NCBI GenBank assembly: GCA_905203765.1
Contig: CAJKXC010000058.1
Coordinates: 1-15,998 of the forward strand
Length of the DNA stretch: 15,998 nt
Direction of reading: 5' to 3'
DNA from: an uncultured Bacteroides sp.
Lineage (GTDB): Bacteria; Bacteroidota; Bacteroidia; Bacteroidales; Bacteroidaceae
Part shown: in pieces, positions 5,883-14,301 of the stretch
How positions within the stretch are numbered: position 1 is the first letter of the stretch
Layout of the letters: each line of letters opens with the position of its first letter
The notes under the pieces: model-generated
Seen by the model: the letters and a program-made list of their open reading frames with translations, nothing else
Database searches by the model: none
Told to the model about the DNA's origin: nothing
Position numbers and translations under genes: made by a program

Positions 5883-7503
5883 AGACTGGTGTCACCTTCT
5901 GTATTTCCGATTCAAATCCAAACCAATAACCTTCCTCTGCTTTCTCGCCGACAGGCAGGAAGCAGAGCCGAAGGTTATCTTTGTATTCTCCGTAAATTAC
6001 ATTCCAATGCTCGGGTGGGAGTTGGCGTTTGGTTCTCACTCGCTCTGCCGGCGCTTTCTTCAGTGACATGCCCGCTTCTATCCAGGCGATGGTGACTGCA
6101 ACCTGATAGTCGGGATAATTGATTCCGCAGAATTCGTAAAGGGTTAGTCCGCGCTTTTCCAGGCTCATCGGCTGGTCGATAAGGTTCTTCCGTATCAGAT
6201 ATTCCAGGAAGAGGTGAAGGAAGTTTTCGTCATCTAATATCAGTGTGCGGGTGATGGCTTGCCAGGCAGGGGTATTATAAAATCCGTCCAACAGCCGCGA
6301 CAGCTGGCGGGCGGTTTGCAGTTCGCTTACGCTGATTTCGTTTGTTTCCAATACCTCATAGGGTGGGAAAGGGGAGTATCGGATGCCCAGTTCTCCGGCT
6401 CTTCTCCGCATCTCCGTACCGGGAAGCAGTTTCAAGGATTCCAGTTGTATTTCGCCGGCGTTGTATCCGGCAAGCGTGCGCACGTCTTCAAATATCTCGG
6501 ATAGGCGGTACAGGGGCAATCCGGCGATGAGGTCGGCATGGGTTTCCATATTGGGCAGTGCGCACAAGAATTTCAATCCGTTCAGCGCATCGTCCAGTTT
6601 GCCTATTCGCCGGCTCTTTTGGAGAACGGGCTCGCGCAGGCTCTGTATGCCGGCTTCCAGATGCAGCAAGCCTTCGGGCAGTTGTTGCAGTTCTTCTTTC
6701 AGTTCCTCGGTCAGCAGGGCAGGGTGCATTTCCAGGTGGAAACGTATATCGGGAGAGAACTCTAAAAAGAGTTGTAGCAATTCTTTTGCCCGGCGGGCAT
6801 TGTAGTTGAACGTCCGGTCCAGGACGCGGACATTCTTGATACCGTGCTGATGAATGATTTGAAGGCGTTCCCGGATGTCATCAATGGATAGCGTGCGTAC
6901 CGGCTTTTCGCCGCCGCTCACACAGAAGGCGCAGGTGTTGAAGCATCCCCGCGTTGTTTCGAGTTGCACAAAGGGCTTGCTCCAATTAAAGAAACGGCTT
7001 TTCTCGGGTGGTATCAGGTCCGGGAAATTCAGTACACGGGCTATTCCGTTGTCCGCGTATCGCCCTTCACGGTCGAGGTAGCATAATCCCGGAATAGTGT
7101 CCCATTCTCCAGGTTGGTTCCAGCACTTCAGCCATTGCGGGAATACTTCTTCTCCTTCTCCCCTGAACACGCAGTCGATGAAAGGATTCTTACGAAGGAA
7201 TTCCTCGTTGTGTCCCAAGAACTCCGGCCCGCCCAATATGAAGCGGCTTTGGGGCAACAATGCTTTCAGCCTTGCCGTGATGTGCAACAGTTGCTCATGA
7301 TTGAACAGCCAGGCTGTTGCTGCCAGAATATCGGGGCGATGGCTGTATATCTCGTCGACAATCATCCCTACATTCTCATTGATAGTAGTGGATACTGTTT
7401 CCCATTCTATAGAATCGTCGTCGGCAATCTGTGCGTGCAGTGCGGGGAGTGCCAATGAAGAGTGGGCGTATGAGCTATTAAGGTCTATCCAGAGAATTTT
7501 CAT
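5863..7503 (-). CDS. B12-binding-domain radical SAM protein (DUF4080-type C-terminus)
   Basis: A 546-residue protein. Seen: an N-terminal cobalamin-binding-type domain (about 1-135; MKILWIDLNSSYAHSSLALP, ILGGPEF and CVFRGEGEEVF), then the radical SAM core with TTRGCFNTCAFC, whose Cys187, Cys191 and Cys194 form the CxxxCxxC site for the 4Fe-4S cluster. LEAGIQSL and ADLIAGLPLY follow as later core strands. The last ~180 residues fit the DUF4080 region found in this subgroup. Substrate unknown; relatives include many uncharacterised methyltransferase-like enzymes. Start: the frame opens at 7557, but codons before 7503 would lie in the tRNA-His terminator hairpin, so the ATG at 7501-7503 is chosen. 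No clear TAnnTTTG box is seen between that terminator and the start. Confidence 0.88.
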   Translation of the reverse strand: MKILWIDLNSSYAHSSLALPALHAQIADDDSIEWETVSTTINENVGMIVDEIYSHRPDILAATAWLFNHEQLLHITARLKALLPQSRFILGGPEFLGHNEEFLRKNPFIDCVFRGEGEEVFPQWLKCWNQPGEWDTIPGLCYLDREGRYADNGIARVLNFPDLIPPEKSRFFNWSKPFVQLETTRGCFNTCAFCVSGGEKPVRTLSIDDIRERLQIIHQHGIKNVRVLDRTFNYNARRAKELLQLFLEFSPDIRFHLEMHPALLTEELKEELQQLPEGLLHLEAGIQSLREPVLQKSRRIGKLDDALNGLKFLCALPNMETHADLIAGLPLYRLSEIFEDVRTLAGYNAGEIQLESLKLLPGTEMRRRAGELGIRYSPFPPYEVLETNEISVSELQTARQLSRLLDGFYNTPAWQAITRTLILDDENFLHLFLEYLIRKNLIDQPMSLEKRGLTLYEFCGINYPDYQVAVTIAWIEAGMSLKKAPAERVRTKRQLPPEHWNVIYGEYKDNLRLCFLPVGEKAEEGYWFGFESEIQKVTPVFKASSL

Positions 7504-7529
7504 GTTTTGACAGGATTTATGTGGGTGCA

Positions 7530-7573
7530 AAGAAAAAGAAAAATCCTCAATAATCATTGATTATTAAGGATTT
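7530..7573 (-). terminator. Rho-independent terminator after tRNA-His
   Basis: Bases 7541-7556 pair with 7558-7573 along 16 positions (one G-U pair in the minus-strand RNA), and the minus strand then reads TTCTTTTTCTTTG. It lies 6 bases past the tRNA 3' end, so it most likely ends the tRNA transcript. Confidence 0.8.
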
Positions 7574-7578
7574 CTTTG

Positions 7579-7653
7579 GGTGACTGATGGGACTCGAACC
7601 CACGACATTCAGAACCACAATCTGACGCTCTAACCAACTGAACTACAGTCACC
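7579..7653 (-). tRNA. tRNA-His (anticodon GTG)
   Basis: The minus strand folds into a full cloverleaf of 75 bases: G-1, acceptor GTGACTG/CAGTCAC, D-arm GTTC...GAGC, anticodon stem TCAGA/TCTGA with loop TTGTGGT, T-arm GTGGG/CCCAT with loop TTCGAGT, and C73 opposite the extra G-1 that marks histidine tRNAs. CCA is not encoded. It has its own promoter and terminator. Confidence 0.97.
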
Positions 7654-7680
7654 ATGTTAGTGCATTTCTTAAATGCGGTG

Positions 7681-7711
7681 CAAAGATAGAGATATTCTTT
7701 AATATAGCAAA
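7681..7711 (-). promoter_or_regulatory. Consensus Bacteroides promoter of tRNA-His
   Basis: On the minus strand TTTG (7708-7711), 19 bp, then TATCTTTG (7681-7688): an exact match to the -33/-7 consensus. Transcription should begin near 7674. A 6-bp hairpin (GCATTT/AAATGC, 7662-7676) then lies at the start of the tRNA precursor. Confidence 0.85.
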
Positions 7712-7742
7712 GAATAGAGAAACTATTTTTGCTTTTTCGGCA

Positions 7743-8879
7743 TCATTTTTTATTCTCGTAGATTCCTATATTGTGTTGCTGAAGGAGCTTCCGGGAGTTA
7801 TCAGTAAAGATTTTCAGACGGTTACGGGCTTCTTGCGGCAGATTCTCCGGGGGAAGATACGCAGGATAAAGAATGAAGTTTTTTTCTTCCGTAAGTTCGG
7901 GACGGCCTGTCCATACAAGGTCATATCCGCAGGAAGAAACACGGCAATAAGGAAAAGGGGTACATTTTAATGCAGGGTCTTCACTTTGTCCGGCATAGCT
8001 GGGACGGATGGGCTGGGGCAGGGGGTATTTCTCCAGTTGCAGGGTGAAGATGAGGCCGCCGTCGGTGTTTATATTGCTCATGTTGGAGATGAAGTTTCCT
8101 AAAGAATAGACTACGACGTGCTGTCTGGTTCCGTCTGTACGCAGTTCCATCGGCTGGGTGACGTGCGGGGGCGAGCCGATGATGTGCGTCACACCCTGCT
8201 GAAACAGCCAGTCGGCAAGGTCTTCTTGTTCGCGGTTGGGCAGCGATTGATATTCTTCTCCCCAATGCATACACGCAATGATGGCATCCGGTCGGCGGGC
8301 TTGGGCGCTGCGGATATCTTGCAGGATGATGTCTTTGTCGATGTAGTTTACGATATTGGGCGGGGTCACTTTGATGCTGTTCGTACCGTAGGTATAGTTG
8401 AGCAAGGCGATGCGGAAGCCATTCTTATGAATGAACAGCGGATAGCGTTGCTTCCGTTCCGACGGATTCCGGTAGGTGCCGGCATACGGAATGTGCAGTG
8501 AGTCGAGCATCAGGATAGTACGTTCCAATCCTTTTTTGCCACGGTCCAGGCAGTGGTTATTGGCTGTTACCAGTATGTCAAAACCGGCATCCTTGATGGC
8601 TTGAAGATATTCATCGGGTGCGCTGAATACCGGATACCCCCGATATGGCTCTCCCGCCAGGGTTACTTCCAAGTTTCCGATAGCAAGGTCGGCACGGGAG
8701 ATTTGTTCCTTGACAAGTGAGAAGCAGGGCGAGTAGTCGTATCCGCCTTCAGGGGTACGTGCGGCATCTATCTGCGTCTGGTGCTGCATCAGGTCACCAA
8801 CAAATAATAGCGTAATCCTTTCCTGTGAGGAAAGGGTTACGCTATGCAGAAAGGCAATAAAGGCTATGAGCGCTTTCAT
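7743..8879 (-). CDS. CapA-family protein (PGA_cap metallophosphatase-like), exported
   Basis: A 378-residue protein with an N-terminal signal peptide (MKALIAFIAFLHSVTLSS). Seen in order: LLFVGDLM (Gly28-Asp29), AIGNLEVTL (Asn69, Glu71), VTANNHCLDRG (Asn107, Asn108, His109), ACMHWGEEY (His205), IIGSPPHVTQPMEL (His239) and VVYSLGNFISN. These are the metal-site blocks of the CapA/PgsA domain, which has a calcineurin-like phosphoesterase fold. The family is named after poly-gamma-glutamate capsule synthesis, but no PgsB or PgsC partners are nearby, so that role should not be assumed; an envelope hydrolase is as likely. It starts 8 bp after folD stops, so it is probably the last gene of the ffh-folD-capA series. 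Confidence 0.85.
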   Translation of the reverse strand: MKALIAFIAFLHSVTLSSQERITLLFVGDLMQHQTQIDAARTPEGGYDYSPCFSLVKEQISRADLAIGNLEVTLAGEPYRGYPVFSAPDEYLQAIKDAGFDILVTANNHCLDRGKKGLERTILMLDSLHIPYAGTYRNPSERKQRYPLFIHKNGFRIALLNYTYGTNSIKVTPPNIVNYIDKDIILQDIRSAQARRPDAIIACMHWGEEYQSLPNREQEDLADWLFQQGVTHIIGSPPHVTQPMELRTDGTRQHVVVYSLGNFISNMSNINTDGGLIFTLQLEKYPLPQPIRPSYAGQSEDPALKCTPFPYCRVSSCGYDLVWTGRPELTEEKNFILYPAYLPPENLPQEARNRLKIFTDNSRKLLQQHNIGIYENKK

Positions 8880-8887
8880 TCCCTTTT

Positions 8888-9769
8888 TTATTGGTAGATT
8901 GCTTTCTTACCTGCCAACAATGTATTTTTCATCAAAGAAACGATGGTCATCGGTCCTACACCACCCGGTACGGGGGTGATGAATGAGCACTTCGGAGCAA
9001 CCTCGTCAAACTTTACGTCACCGGTCAGTTTGAAGCCGGACTTCTTTGTTGCATCCGGCACACGGGTAGTACCTACGTCGATAACGACTGCGCCTTCTTT
9101 CACCATTTCAGCTTTTACAAAGTTGGGCTGTCCCAGGGCGGCGATGATGATATCGGCTTCCTGGCACTCTTTCACCAAGTCCTTGCTGCGGCTGTGGCAA
9201 ACGGTTACGGTGGCGTCACCGGGATATGCTTTCTGCATCATGAGGGCGGCCATCGGCTTACCAACGATATTGCTGCGTCCCAGTACCACGCATTTCTTGC
9301 CCGAAGTTTCTATTTCATATCGCTTCAGCAGTTCGAGAATACCGTTGGGAGTGGCAGATACATAGCAAGGCAGTCCGATAGACATACGTCCTACGTTGAT
9401 CGGATGGAAGCCGTCTACATCTTTGCGGTAGTCGATGGTTTCAATCACTTTCTGCTCCGAGATATGTTTGGGCAGAGGAAGCTGTACGATGAAACCGTCC
9501 ACGTCTGCATCCTCGTTCAGTTCGCGTACTTTGGCAAGCAGCTCTTCTTCGGTTACATCTTCTTCGTAGCGGATGAGGGATGACTTGAATCCACAGACCT
9601 CACATGCTTTTACTTTGGAAGCTACATAAGTTTCGCTACCGCCATCGTGTCCTACGAGAACGGCGGCCAGGTGCGGACGTTTGCCGCCGCGTGCCACTAT
9701 CTCGGCTACTTCTGCTGCAATCTCCTGCTTTACTTGCTCTGAGATTGCTTTTCCATCAATTAGTGTCAT
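8888..9769 (-). CDS. folD: Bifunctional methylenetetrahydrofolate dehydrogenase / cyclohydrolase
   Basis: A 293-residue enzyme converting 5,10-methylene-THF to 5,10-methenyl-THF (NADP-linked) and on to 10-formyl-THF in one-carbon metabolism. Seen: the catalytic YVASK motif (Tyr48, Lys52), DGFIVQLPLP (91-100), KDVDGFHPINVG (116-127), the nucleotide-binding GRSNIVGKP (164-172), ADIIIAALG, and the C-terminal signature PVPGGVGPMT. Length is typical. It begins 6 bp after the ffh stop and is followed 8 bp later by capA, so co-transcription with both is likely. No truncation or odd residues seen. Confidence 0.97.
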   Translation of the reverse strand: MTLIDGKAISEQVKQEIAAEVAEIVARGGKRPHLAAVLVGHDGGSETYVASKVKACEVCGFKSSLIRYEEDVTEEELLAKVRELNEDADVDGFIVQLPLPKHISEQKVIETIDYRKDVDGFHPINVGRMSIGLPCYVSATPNGILELLKRYEIETSGKKCVVLGRSNIVGKPMAALMMQKAYPGDATVTVCHSRSKDLVKECQEADIIIAALGQPNFVKAEMVKEGAVVIDVGTTRVPDATKKSGFKLTGDVKFDEVAPKCSFITPVPGGVGPMTIVSLMKNTLLAGKKAIYQ

Positions 9770-9775
9770 ATCGTA

Positions 9776-11098
9776 TTATTTTTTCATTTTCGGCATCATC
9801 TTGCCCATCTTACTGCCGGTCACCATCTTCATCATCTTGCGGGTCTGGTCGAACTGTTTCAGCAAGCGGTTCACTTCCTGAATATTCGTACCGCTACCTT
9901 TGGCGATGCGTTGGCGGCGCGAGCCGTTCAATATGGCGGGGTTGCTGCGCTCTTCGGGAGTCATGGAGTAGATTATGGCTTCGATGCTCTTGAAAGCATT
10001 GTCGTCAATATCGATATCTTTGATAGCCTTGCCCACACCCGGTATCATGGACGCCAGGTCTTTCAGGTTACCCATCTTCTTTATTTGGGCTATCTGGCTG
10101 AGGAAGTCGTTGAAGTCGAACTGGTTCTTGGCAATCTTCTTTTGCAGGCGTTTGGCTTCTTCTTCATCGTATTGCTCCTGTGCACGTTCCACCAAAGAAA
10201 CGATGTCACCCATACCGAGGATACGGTCTGCCATACGTGAAGGGTGGAACTGGTCGATAGCATCCAGCTTTTCGCCCGTACCCACGAACTTAATCGGCTT
10301 GTTCACTACCGAGCGGATAGAAAGGGCGGCACCACCACGGGTATCACCGTCCAACTTCGTCAGTACCACACCGTTGAAGTCCAGGCGTTCGTTGAATTCC
10401 TTGGCGGTGTTCACTGCATCCTGACCGGTCATGGAGTCCACTACGAACAAGATTTCGTTCGGGTTGATGGCCTTCTTGATGGCAGCGATTTCGTTCATCA
10501 TCTCCTCGTCCACCGCCAGACGACCGGCAGTATCGACGATTACCAGGTCATAACCTTTGGCCTTCGCTTCCTGGATGGCATTCTGGGCGATGCTTACCGG
10601 GTCTTTGCTGTCCGGTTCGGAGTACATCGGAACGTCAATCTGCTCGGCCAGCACGCGCAACTGCTCGATGGCGGCAGGACGATATACGTCGCAAGCTACC
10701 AGCAGAGGTTTGCGGTTCTTTTTGCTTTTCAGCATACGCGCCAGCTTTCCCGAGAAAGTGGTCTTACCGGAACCTTGCAGACCGGACATCAGAATAACGG
10801 CAGGTTTGGAGTCGATGTCGATTTCGGCAGTTTCACCACCCATGAGCTGGGTCAGTTCGTCGTGCACGATTTTTACCATCAACTGGCTGGGCTTTACGGC
10901 GGTCAGCACGTTTTGTCCGAGCGCTTTTTCCTTAACGGTATCGGTGAAGCTTTTGGCTACTTTGTAGTTTACGTCGGCATCAAGGAGTGCTTTGCGCACA
11001 TCCTTCAATGTTTCTGCAACGTTTATTTCGGTGATCTTGCCTTCACCTTTCAAGATTTTAAACGACCTTTCAAGTCTTTCGCTTAAATTATCGAACAT
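9776..11098 (-). CDS. ffh: Signal recognition particle protein Ffh (SRP54)
   Basis: A 440-residue GTPase that binds signal sequences of nascent membrane proteins together with the SRP RNA and docks with FtsY. Seen: N-domain helices (about 1-95) with DVRKALLDADVNYKVA, the G domain with GLQGSGKTT (106-114), DVYRPAAIEQL, DTAGR (189-193) and TKLDGDTRGGAALS, then the methionine-rich M domain from about residue 300, with SMTPEERSNPAILNGSRRQRIAKGSG and a Met/Lys-rich end (KMGKMMPKMKK). Length and domains are standard. It lies 55 bp after rho in the same direction; that gap has an AT-rich repeat but no clear promoter or terminator, so it may be co-transcribed with rho. Confidence 0.97.
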   Translation of the reverse strand: MFDNLSERLERSFKILKGEGKITEINVAETLKDVRKALLDADVNYKVAKSFTDTVKEKALGQNVLTAVKPSQLMVKIVHDELTQLMGGETAEIDIDSKPAVILMSGLQGSGKTTFSGKLARMLKSKKNRKPLLVACDVYRPAAIEQLRVLAEQIDVPMYSEPDSKDPVSIAQNAIQEAKAKGYDLVIVDTAGRLAVDEEMMNEIAAIKKAINPNEILFVVDSMTGQDAVNTAKEFNERLDFNGVVLTKLDGDTRGGAALSIRSVVNKPIKFVGTGEKLDAIDQFHPSRMADRILGMGDIVSLVERAQEQYDEEEAKRLQKKIAKNQFDFNDFLSQIAQIKKMGNLKDLASMIPGVGKAIKDIDIDDNAFKSIEAIIYSMTPEERSNPAILNGSRRQRIAKGSGTNIQEVNRLLKQFDQTRKMMKMVTGSKMGKMMPKMKK

Positions 11099-11103
11099 AG
11101 TAT

Positions 11104-11139
11104 TTAATTACAATTACTAATTACTAATTACAAATTACT
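11104..11139. repeat. AT-rich TAATTA/ATTACTA low-complexity repeat
   Basis: Between rho and ffh the sequence runs through repeated ATTAC and TAATTA units of 7-8 bp (for example AATTACTAATTACTAATTAC). Function unknown. It resembles in composition the inverted repeat at 14299-14357. Confidence 0.6.
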
Positions 11140-11153
11140 TCTGTCGGAGAGTT

Positions 11154-13157
11154 TTAGCTGTTCATGCTCATTAGGAACTCGTCGTTGTCCCTGGTCTTTT
11201 CCATGCGGTCTTTCACGAAATCCATTGCTTCTATCGGGTTCATGTCGGCAAGGTATTTACGCAGAATCCACATACGGTCCAAAGTCTGCTTGTCTTGCAG
11301 CAGGTCGTCGCGGCGGGTGCTGGATGCAACGATGTTGACGGCAGGGAAGATACGCTTGTTGGACAGGTTGCGGTCGAGTTGCAACTCCATGTTACCCGTA
11401 CCCTTGAATTCCTCGAAGATAACCTCGTCCATCTTGGAGCCGGTATCGATCAGTGCAGTGGCAAGGATGGTCAGTGAACCGCCGCCTTCGATGTTACGTG
11501 CGGCACCGAAGAAGCGTTTGGGCTTGTGCAGCGCATTGGCATCCACACCACCGGACAATACCTTGCCCGAAGCCGGAGAAACCGTGTTGTAAGCACGCGC
11601 CAGACGGGTGATGGAGTCGAGGAAGATAACGACGTCGTGTCCGCATTCCACCATACGCTTGGCCTTTTCGAGTACGATGCCTGCAATCTTCACGTGGCGT
11701 TCTGCCGGTTCGTCGAAAGTAGAAGCAATTACTTCGGCGTTTACGGTACGTGCCATGTCGGTTACTTCTTCAGGACGCTCGTCGATGAGCAGCATGATCA
11801 TGTAAACTTCCGGATGATTGGCTGCGATGGCATTGGCAATGTCTTTCATCAAAATGGTCTTACCGGTTTTGGGCTGTGCCACGATCAAGGCACGCTGGCC
11901 TTTACCGATAGGAGCGAAGAGATCGACCACACGGGCAGACATAGAGTCGGAATAGCCACCTTTGCAAAGGTTGAACTTCTCATCGGGGAAGAGCGGTGTA
12001 AGATGCTCAAAGGGTACGCGGTCACGAACGAAAGCCGGGTCGCGTCCGTTGATTTTAGCCACCTTAACCAGCGGGAAATATTTTTCACCTTCTTTGGGCG
12101 GACGGATCACACCTTCTACCACATCGCCGGTCTTCAGGCCGAAGAGCTTGATTTGCGATTGTGATACATAGATATCGTCCGGTGAAGAAAGATAGTTATA
12201 ATCGGATGAACGAAGGAAGCCGTAGCCGTCCTGCATGATTTCCAGTACGCCGGTTCCGGTGAGGATATCATCGAATTCGTAGGCTTTTTCGCGTTCTGCC
12301 GGTTTGCGCTGTTCGGCAACGGGAGCGTAGTTGTCTCCGGCGTTGTACGGCTGGGCAGGGCGCTGCGGTTGTACGGCAGGGCGTTGCTGGTAACCGGCAC
12401 GGTTATTATTGTTGTTGTTATTGGCGTTGTTCTCACGCGGACGCAGGCGGGGACGCTGCTGTTGCATCGGTGAGTGCTGTTCGGCGGGTGCGACAGGAGT
12501 TTCGGCTTTGGTAGCTTCGAATTTGCCGATGAGTTCGGAAGGCAATTCTATCTTTTCGGTCGGCAGGTCTTCAATCGGAATGAAGTCGTCTTCTGCTTCT
12601 GTCAGGATGGGGCTTTCGTCCGGTACAATTTCTTTGGGGGCTTTGGGCTCTACCTTGACGGGCTTCGGTTCGAAGTTCAATTCCGGTTCTGCAATAGCCG
12701 GGGTTTCCTGTTCCGTAACTTCGGCAGCTTCTTCTTTTACTTTACGCGGACGTCCCGGTTTACGTTTCGGGGCAGAAGCCGGTTTTTCGGAAGTTGCTGC
12801 GGCAGCGGCGGTGGTTGTACCCTGTTCTTTGGGGGTAACTACTTTGGGCTGCTCTTTGGGAGTTTCCTCGGTTTTGGATTTGGTGAGGTCGCCGTTTTTG
12901 TTGGCGGAGAATACTTTGTCGTTATTTTCTTTCTTTACAGTTACTCGCGAACGCTTTTGCTTGTCTCCGCCTTTGCGTTCTTCTTTCAGTTTGTCGGCAG
13001 CTACTTTCTTGGTGGCTCCGGCAATGGCTTGTTCATCGAGTATCTTATAAACAAGTTCTTCTTTTTTAAGTGATTCTGTTTTCTTTATACCCAGTTCTTG
13101 GGCAATAGTTTGCAGTTCCGACAAATTCTTGTCGTTCAGTTGAATGATGTTATACAT
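11154..13157 (-). CDS. rho: Transcription termination factor Rho with long disordered insertion
   Basis: A 667-residue RNA-dependent ATPase that ends transcription as a ring hexamer; E. coli Rho is 419 residues. Seen: Rho_N-like domain (1-48, NLSELQTIAQELGIKK); a low-complexity stretch (about 50-295) rich in Lys, Glu, Pro and Ala, with the AT-hook-like KRKPGRPRK (131-139), acidic segments and a run of seven Asn (246-252); then the cold-shock-type RNA-binding domain (about 298-370, GYGFLRSSDYNYLSSPDDIYV), Walker A AQPKTGKT (427-434), Walker B VVIFLDSITRLARAYN, and the Q- and R-loop parts (LSGGVDANALHKPKRFFGAARN, GTGNMEL). Published work on B. thetaiotaomicron Rho links its disordered insertion to phase separation. 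Start: the ATG at 13157 begins the domain cleanly; the frame extending to 13235 adds unrelated residues. Confidence 0.96.
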   Translation of the reverse strand: MYNIIQLNDKNLSELQTIAQELGIKKTESLKKEELVYKILDEQAIAGATKKVAADKLKEERKGGDKQKRSRVTVKKENNDKVFSANKNGDLTKSKTEETPKEQPKVVTPKEQGTTTAAAAATSEKPASAPKRKPGRPRKVKEEAAEVTEQETPAIAEPELNFEPKPVKVEPKAPKEIVPDESPILTEAEDDFIPIEDLPTEKIELPSELIGKFEATKAETPVAPAEQHSPMQQQRPRLRPRENNANNNNNNNRAGYQQRPAVQPQRPAQPYNAGDNYAPVAEQRKPAEREKAYEFDDILTGTGVLEIMQDGYGFLRSSDYNYLSSPDDIYVSQSQIKLFGLKTGDVVEGVIRPPKEGEKYFPLVKVAKINGRDPAFVRDRVPFEHLTPLFPDEKFNLCKGGYSDSMSARVVDLFAPIGKGQRALIVAQPKTGKTILMKDIANAIAANHPEVYMIMLLIDERPEEVTDMARTVNAEVIASTFDEPAERHVKIAGIVLEKAKRMVECGHDVVIFLDSITRLARAYNTVSPASGKVLSGGVDANALHKPKRFFGAARNIEGGGSLTILATALIDTGSKMDEVIFEEFKGTGNMELQLDRNLSNKRIFPAVNIVASSTRRDDLLQDKQTLDRMWILRKYLADMNPIEAMDFVKDRMEKTRDNDEFLMSMNS

Positions 13158-13346
13158 ACAGTATATGTGTGAATGGTTTAATATTTTTCGTTTGAAAAGG
13201 CACAAGTGCGCAGTTGTATATGTCGTCTGGAACAACTTTGGCAGGTTTGCCTTGTAATTTATGATTTATGGGATATTTATTATTGAACCGGAAATCTGGT
13301 TAACAATTCTTGCCGCAGCAGGAAGTCGCAGAATGTTTCAACGGCG

Positions 13347-13354
13347 CAAAGGTA
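13347..13354 (-). promoter_or_regulatory. Probable -7 box of the rho promoter
   Basis: On the minus strand TACCTTTG matches TAnnTTTG. No exact TTTG lies 19-21 bp upstream; a TTATG-like sequence is the nearest. Transcription would begin near 13340. Confidence 0.5.
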
Positions 13355-13381
13355 ATAAATATTTTTGGTTTCATAAATAAA

Positions 13382-13414
13382 TTGCCCTTTTTTCAATTTA
13401 AAACTTTACCTTTG
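13382..13414 (+). promoter_or_regulatory. Probable promoter of the EFR1 ferredoxin gene
   Basis: TACCTTTG at 13407-13414 matches TAnnTTTG, with TTG at 13382-13384 as a candidate -33 at a slightly long spacing of 22 bp. The leader to the ATG at 13468 would be about 45 bases. Confidence 0.5.
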
Positions 13415-13467
13415 CCTTAATTAGAGAAGGTAAATTATTCATTGGAATTAAATAAAAGCATTGATTT

Positions 13468-14301
13468 ATGAATATAGATGAAGCACGCCTGATTACGTTT
13501 TCACCCACTTGTACTTCTAAACAAGTAGGTAAGGCAATTGTTCGCGGTACGGGAATTTCTTCTGTGATGGAGATGGATTTGACTCTGAAAGCTGCCACTG
13601 ACCGGGAGATTCCTGCAAATACTTTAGCCGTGATTGCCGTGCCGGTTTATGGCGGACATGTAGCTCCGTTGGCATTGGAACGTATGAAGGATCTTCATTC
13701 GGACGGTGCGCCTGCCGTAATAGTGGTGGTCTATGGAAACCGGGCTTACGAAAAGGCGTTGACCGACTTGGATGCTTTTGTCACCGAACGCGGTTTCAAG
13801 GTCATTGCGGGAGCTACTTTCGTTGGAGAGCATTCGTTTAGTAATGATAAATATCCGGTAGCTGCCGGGCGTCCCGATGCCGATGACTTGGAGTATGCAG
13901 CGCTTTTCGGCGAGAAGATACGCACCAAGATTGCTGCCGCCACTGATATGGAAAAACTGTATGGAGTGGACGTATCGCGCATTCAGCGTCCTCGTCAGCC
14001 TTTCTTCCCTTTGCTCCGCTTTTTGCGCAAGGTTGTTAAGTTGCGTAAGAGCGGTGTTCCCACCCCGGTCACTCCGAAAGTGGATGCCGAACGCTGCACG
14101 CATTGCGGATATTGTGCCACGCATTGCCCTACGGGTGCCATCTTGAAAGGGGATGAATGCAATACGATTGCCGAGAAGTGCATCCGGTGCTGTGCCTGTG
14201 TAAAGGGATGCCCCCAGAAAGCGCGTACTTACGATACGCCGTTTGTGGTATTGCTGGCAGATTGTTTTAAGAGGCAGAAGGAAGACAGGATTATTATTTA
14301 G
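13468..14301 (+). CDS. EFR1-family flavodoxin-like / 2[4Fe-4S] ferredoxin protein
   Basis: A 277-residue protein. Seen: an N-terminal flavodoxin-like half (about 1-160) opening with ITFSPTCTSKQVGKAI, where the STxT-type phosphate loop would be, then AVIAVPVYGGHVAPLALERM and AVIVVVYGNRAYEKAL; and a C-terminal ferredoxin half with two C-x2-C-x2-C-x3-C motifs (Cys210, 213, 216, 220 and Cys238, 241, 244, 248) for two 4Fe-4S clusters. Known: EFR1-type proteins combine an FMN-binding fold with a bacterial ferredoxin and should pass electrons between redox partners in anaerobes. The partner is unknown. It is divergent from rho and convergent with tilS; its stop codon TAG lies at the start of a 20-bp inverted repeat. 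Confidence 0.87.
   Translation: MNIDEARLITFSPTCTSKQVGKAIVRGTGISSVMEMDLTLKAATDREIPANTLAVIAVPVYGGHVAPLALERMKDLHSDGAPAVIVVVYGNRAYEKALTDLDAFVTERGFKVIAGATFVGEHSFSNDKYPVAAGRPDADDLEYAALFGEKIRTKIAAATDMEKLYGVDVSRIQRPRQPFFPLLRFLRKVVKLRKSGVPTPVTPKVDAERCTHCGYCATHCPTGAILKGDECNTIAEKCIRCCACVKGCPQKARTYDTPFVVLLADCFKRQKEDRIII

Larger units (their letters stand above)
13158..13467. other. Divergent control region between rho and the EFR1 gene
   Basis: 310 bp of AT-rich sequence without a supported gene. It holds one promoter box per direction, about 60 bp apart. The rho-side box implies a rho leader of about 180 bases, long enough for leader control; only weak local hairpins (for example GGCA/TGCC near 13231-13242) are visible in it. 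Confidence 0.5.

Noticed and set aside
10244..11086. 280-codon plus-strand frame, and similar frames over rho and folD
   Set aside because: They are shadows of ffh, rho and folD, which carry all family motifs.
7743..11098. A capsule or poly-gamma-glutamate locus around the CapA-family gene
   Set aside because: Neighbours are ffh and folD; no PgsB, PgsC or glycosyltransferase genes are present.
13158..13235. 26-residue N-terminal extension of Rho
   Set aside because: It is not part of the Rho_N-like domain and lies in the leader; the ATG at 13157 fits.
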